From assembly GCF_030419005.1 (NCBI RefSeq), contig NZ_CP106951.1, forward strand, positions 1,612,001 to 1,676,000: a DNA stretch of 64,000 bases, in the 5' to 3' direction. A program made the position numbers and the translations under genes. The stretch comes from Eleftheria terrae. GTDB taxonomy: Bacteria; Pseudomonadota; Gammaproteobacteria; Burkholderiales; Burkholderiaceae_C. Below the pieces are notes generated by a model. It was not told the origin of the DNA. It searched no databases and was given only the letters and a program-made list of their open reading frames with translations. This document shows, in pieces, positions 63,662 through 64,000 of the stretch; within the stretch, counting starts at the first letter, position 1, and each line of letters opens with the position of its first letter.

Positions 63662-64000
63662 TCAGACCACCACAGGCTCCGGCTCCAGCCGGATGCCAAA
63701 GCGGCCGTAGACGCTTTCCTGGATGGCACGCGCCAGCGTGACCACCTCGGCGCCAATGGCGCCGCCCCGGTTGATCAGCACCAGCGCCTGCTTCTCGTAG
63801 ACCCCGGCGCGGCCGATGCTCTTGCCTTTCCAGCCGCAGGCGTCGATCAGCCAGCCGGCGGCCAGCTTGAAGCTGCCGTCGGGCATCGGGTAGTGCACGA
63901 TCTCCGGGTCGCGGCCGATGATGTCGCGGCACTGCTCCGGCGTAACCACCGGGTTCTTGAAGAAGCTGCCGGCATTGCCCACCACCGCCGGGTCGGGCAG
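63662..64000 (-). CDS. murB: UDP-N-acetylenolpyruvoylglucosamine reductase, C-terminal part (window edge)
   Basis: The last 112 residues of MurB are visible; the gene continues past the window. MurB is the FAD enzyme that reduces UDP-GlcNAc-enolpyruvate to UDP-MurNAc in peptidoglycan synthesis. The segment [14 protein letters not shown] carries the catalytic serine of the reductase, and [13 protein letters not shown] and [10 protein letters not shown] are family text of domain 3. The 95-nt spacer to the GRDP-like gene shows no terminator. Confidence 0.93.
   Translation of the reverse strand: MPDPAVVGNAGSFFKNPVVTPEQCRDIIGRDPEIVHYPMPDGSFKLAAGWLIDACGWKGKSIGRAGVYEKQALVLINRGGAIGAEVVTLARAIQESVYGRFGIRLEPEPVVV

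Overview
The window is a GC-rich (about 70 %), densely packed chromosomal segment of a betaproteobacterium, most likely order Burkholderiales of the Leptothrix/Rubrivivax/Caldimonas type. This rests on gene orders such as rpsP-rimM-trmD-rplS followed by a Nudix hydrolase and a CobD-like protein, DUF3579 next to argD-argF, hda-HAD-pcnB-folK, a type-1 ArgG, and Comamonadaceae-like S20 and S16 proteins. No tRNA, rRNA, CRISPR array, insertion sequence or phage gene was recognised.

Layout. 1-25 kb is housekeeping: a DUF599 membrane protein, a pirin divergent from a LysR regulator, gluQ, orn, an M48 protease, rsgA, a CobD-like protein, a CoA-pyrophosphatase-type Nudix protein, the rplS-trmD-rimM-rpsP operon, a phosphate transporter with its DUF47 partner, a deoxynucleoside kinase, folK-pcnB-HAD-hda, purM, a SirB1 protein, murJ, rpsT, DUF3579 and argD-argF. 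26-37.8 kb is a tightly coupled 13-gene plus-strand operon for an aryl polyene (xanthomonadin-like) pigment lipid: acyl carrier protein, aryl-acid:ACP ligase, two hotdog dehydratases, ketosynthase plus chain-length-factor pair, ketoreductase, LpxL-type acyltransferase, LolA-like carrier, MMPL exporter, a methyltransferase and a polysaccharide deacetylase. 37.9-43.7 kb is transport: a CPA2 antiporter, a siderophore receptor behind a Fur box, and DctA. 43.7-47.6 kb is a minus-strand operon of chorismatase, MipA/OmpV protein, PlsC-type acyltransferase and family-2 glycosyltransferase, ending at a DUF1294 gene whose cold-shock domain is missing. 48-54.5 kb holds small accessory genes, a von Willebrand lipoprotein and a periplasmic-sensor diguanylate cyclase. 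54.7-57.6 kb is the kynurenine operon kynB-kynU-kynA. 57.6-64 kb has a hairpin-rich intergenic repeat, argG with a histone-H1-like tail, an HxlR regulator divergent from a carboxymuconolactone-decarboxylase-like gene with twin operators, ppnP, a CsgG-like lipoprotein, a Gly/Cys-tailed GRDP-like membrane protein, and the 3' part of murB.

How the parts fit. The main inference is that the two acyl-assembly blocks (26-37.8 kb plus strand and 44.2-47.6 kb minus strand) form one split pigment pathway. The chorismatase would make 3- or 4-hydroxybenzoate from chorismate. The ligase loads it on the carrier protein, the ketosynthase/reductase/dehydratases build the polyene, and the acyltransferases, glycosyltransferase, LolA-like protein, MMPL protein and possibly the MipA/OmpV barrel attach it to a lipid and move it to the outer membrane. 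No ammonia-lyase is present in the window, which agrees with a chorismate-derived starter. The transport genes between the blocks, and the truncated DUF1294 gene at the edge of the second block, suggest that the locus was assembled or split by rearrangement.
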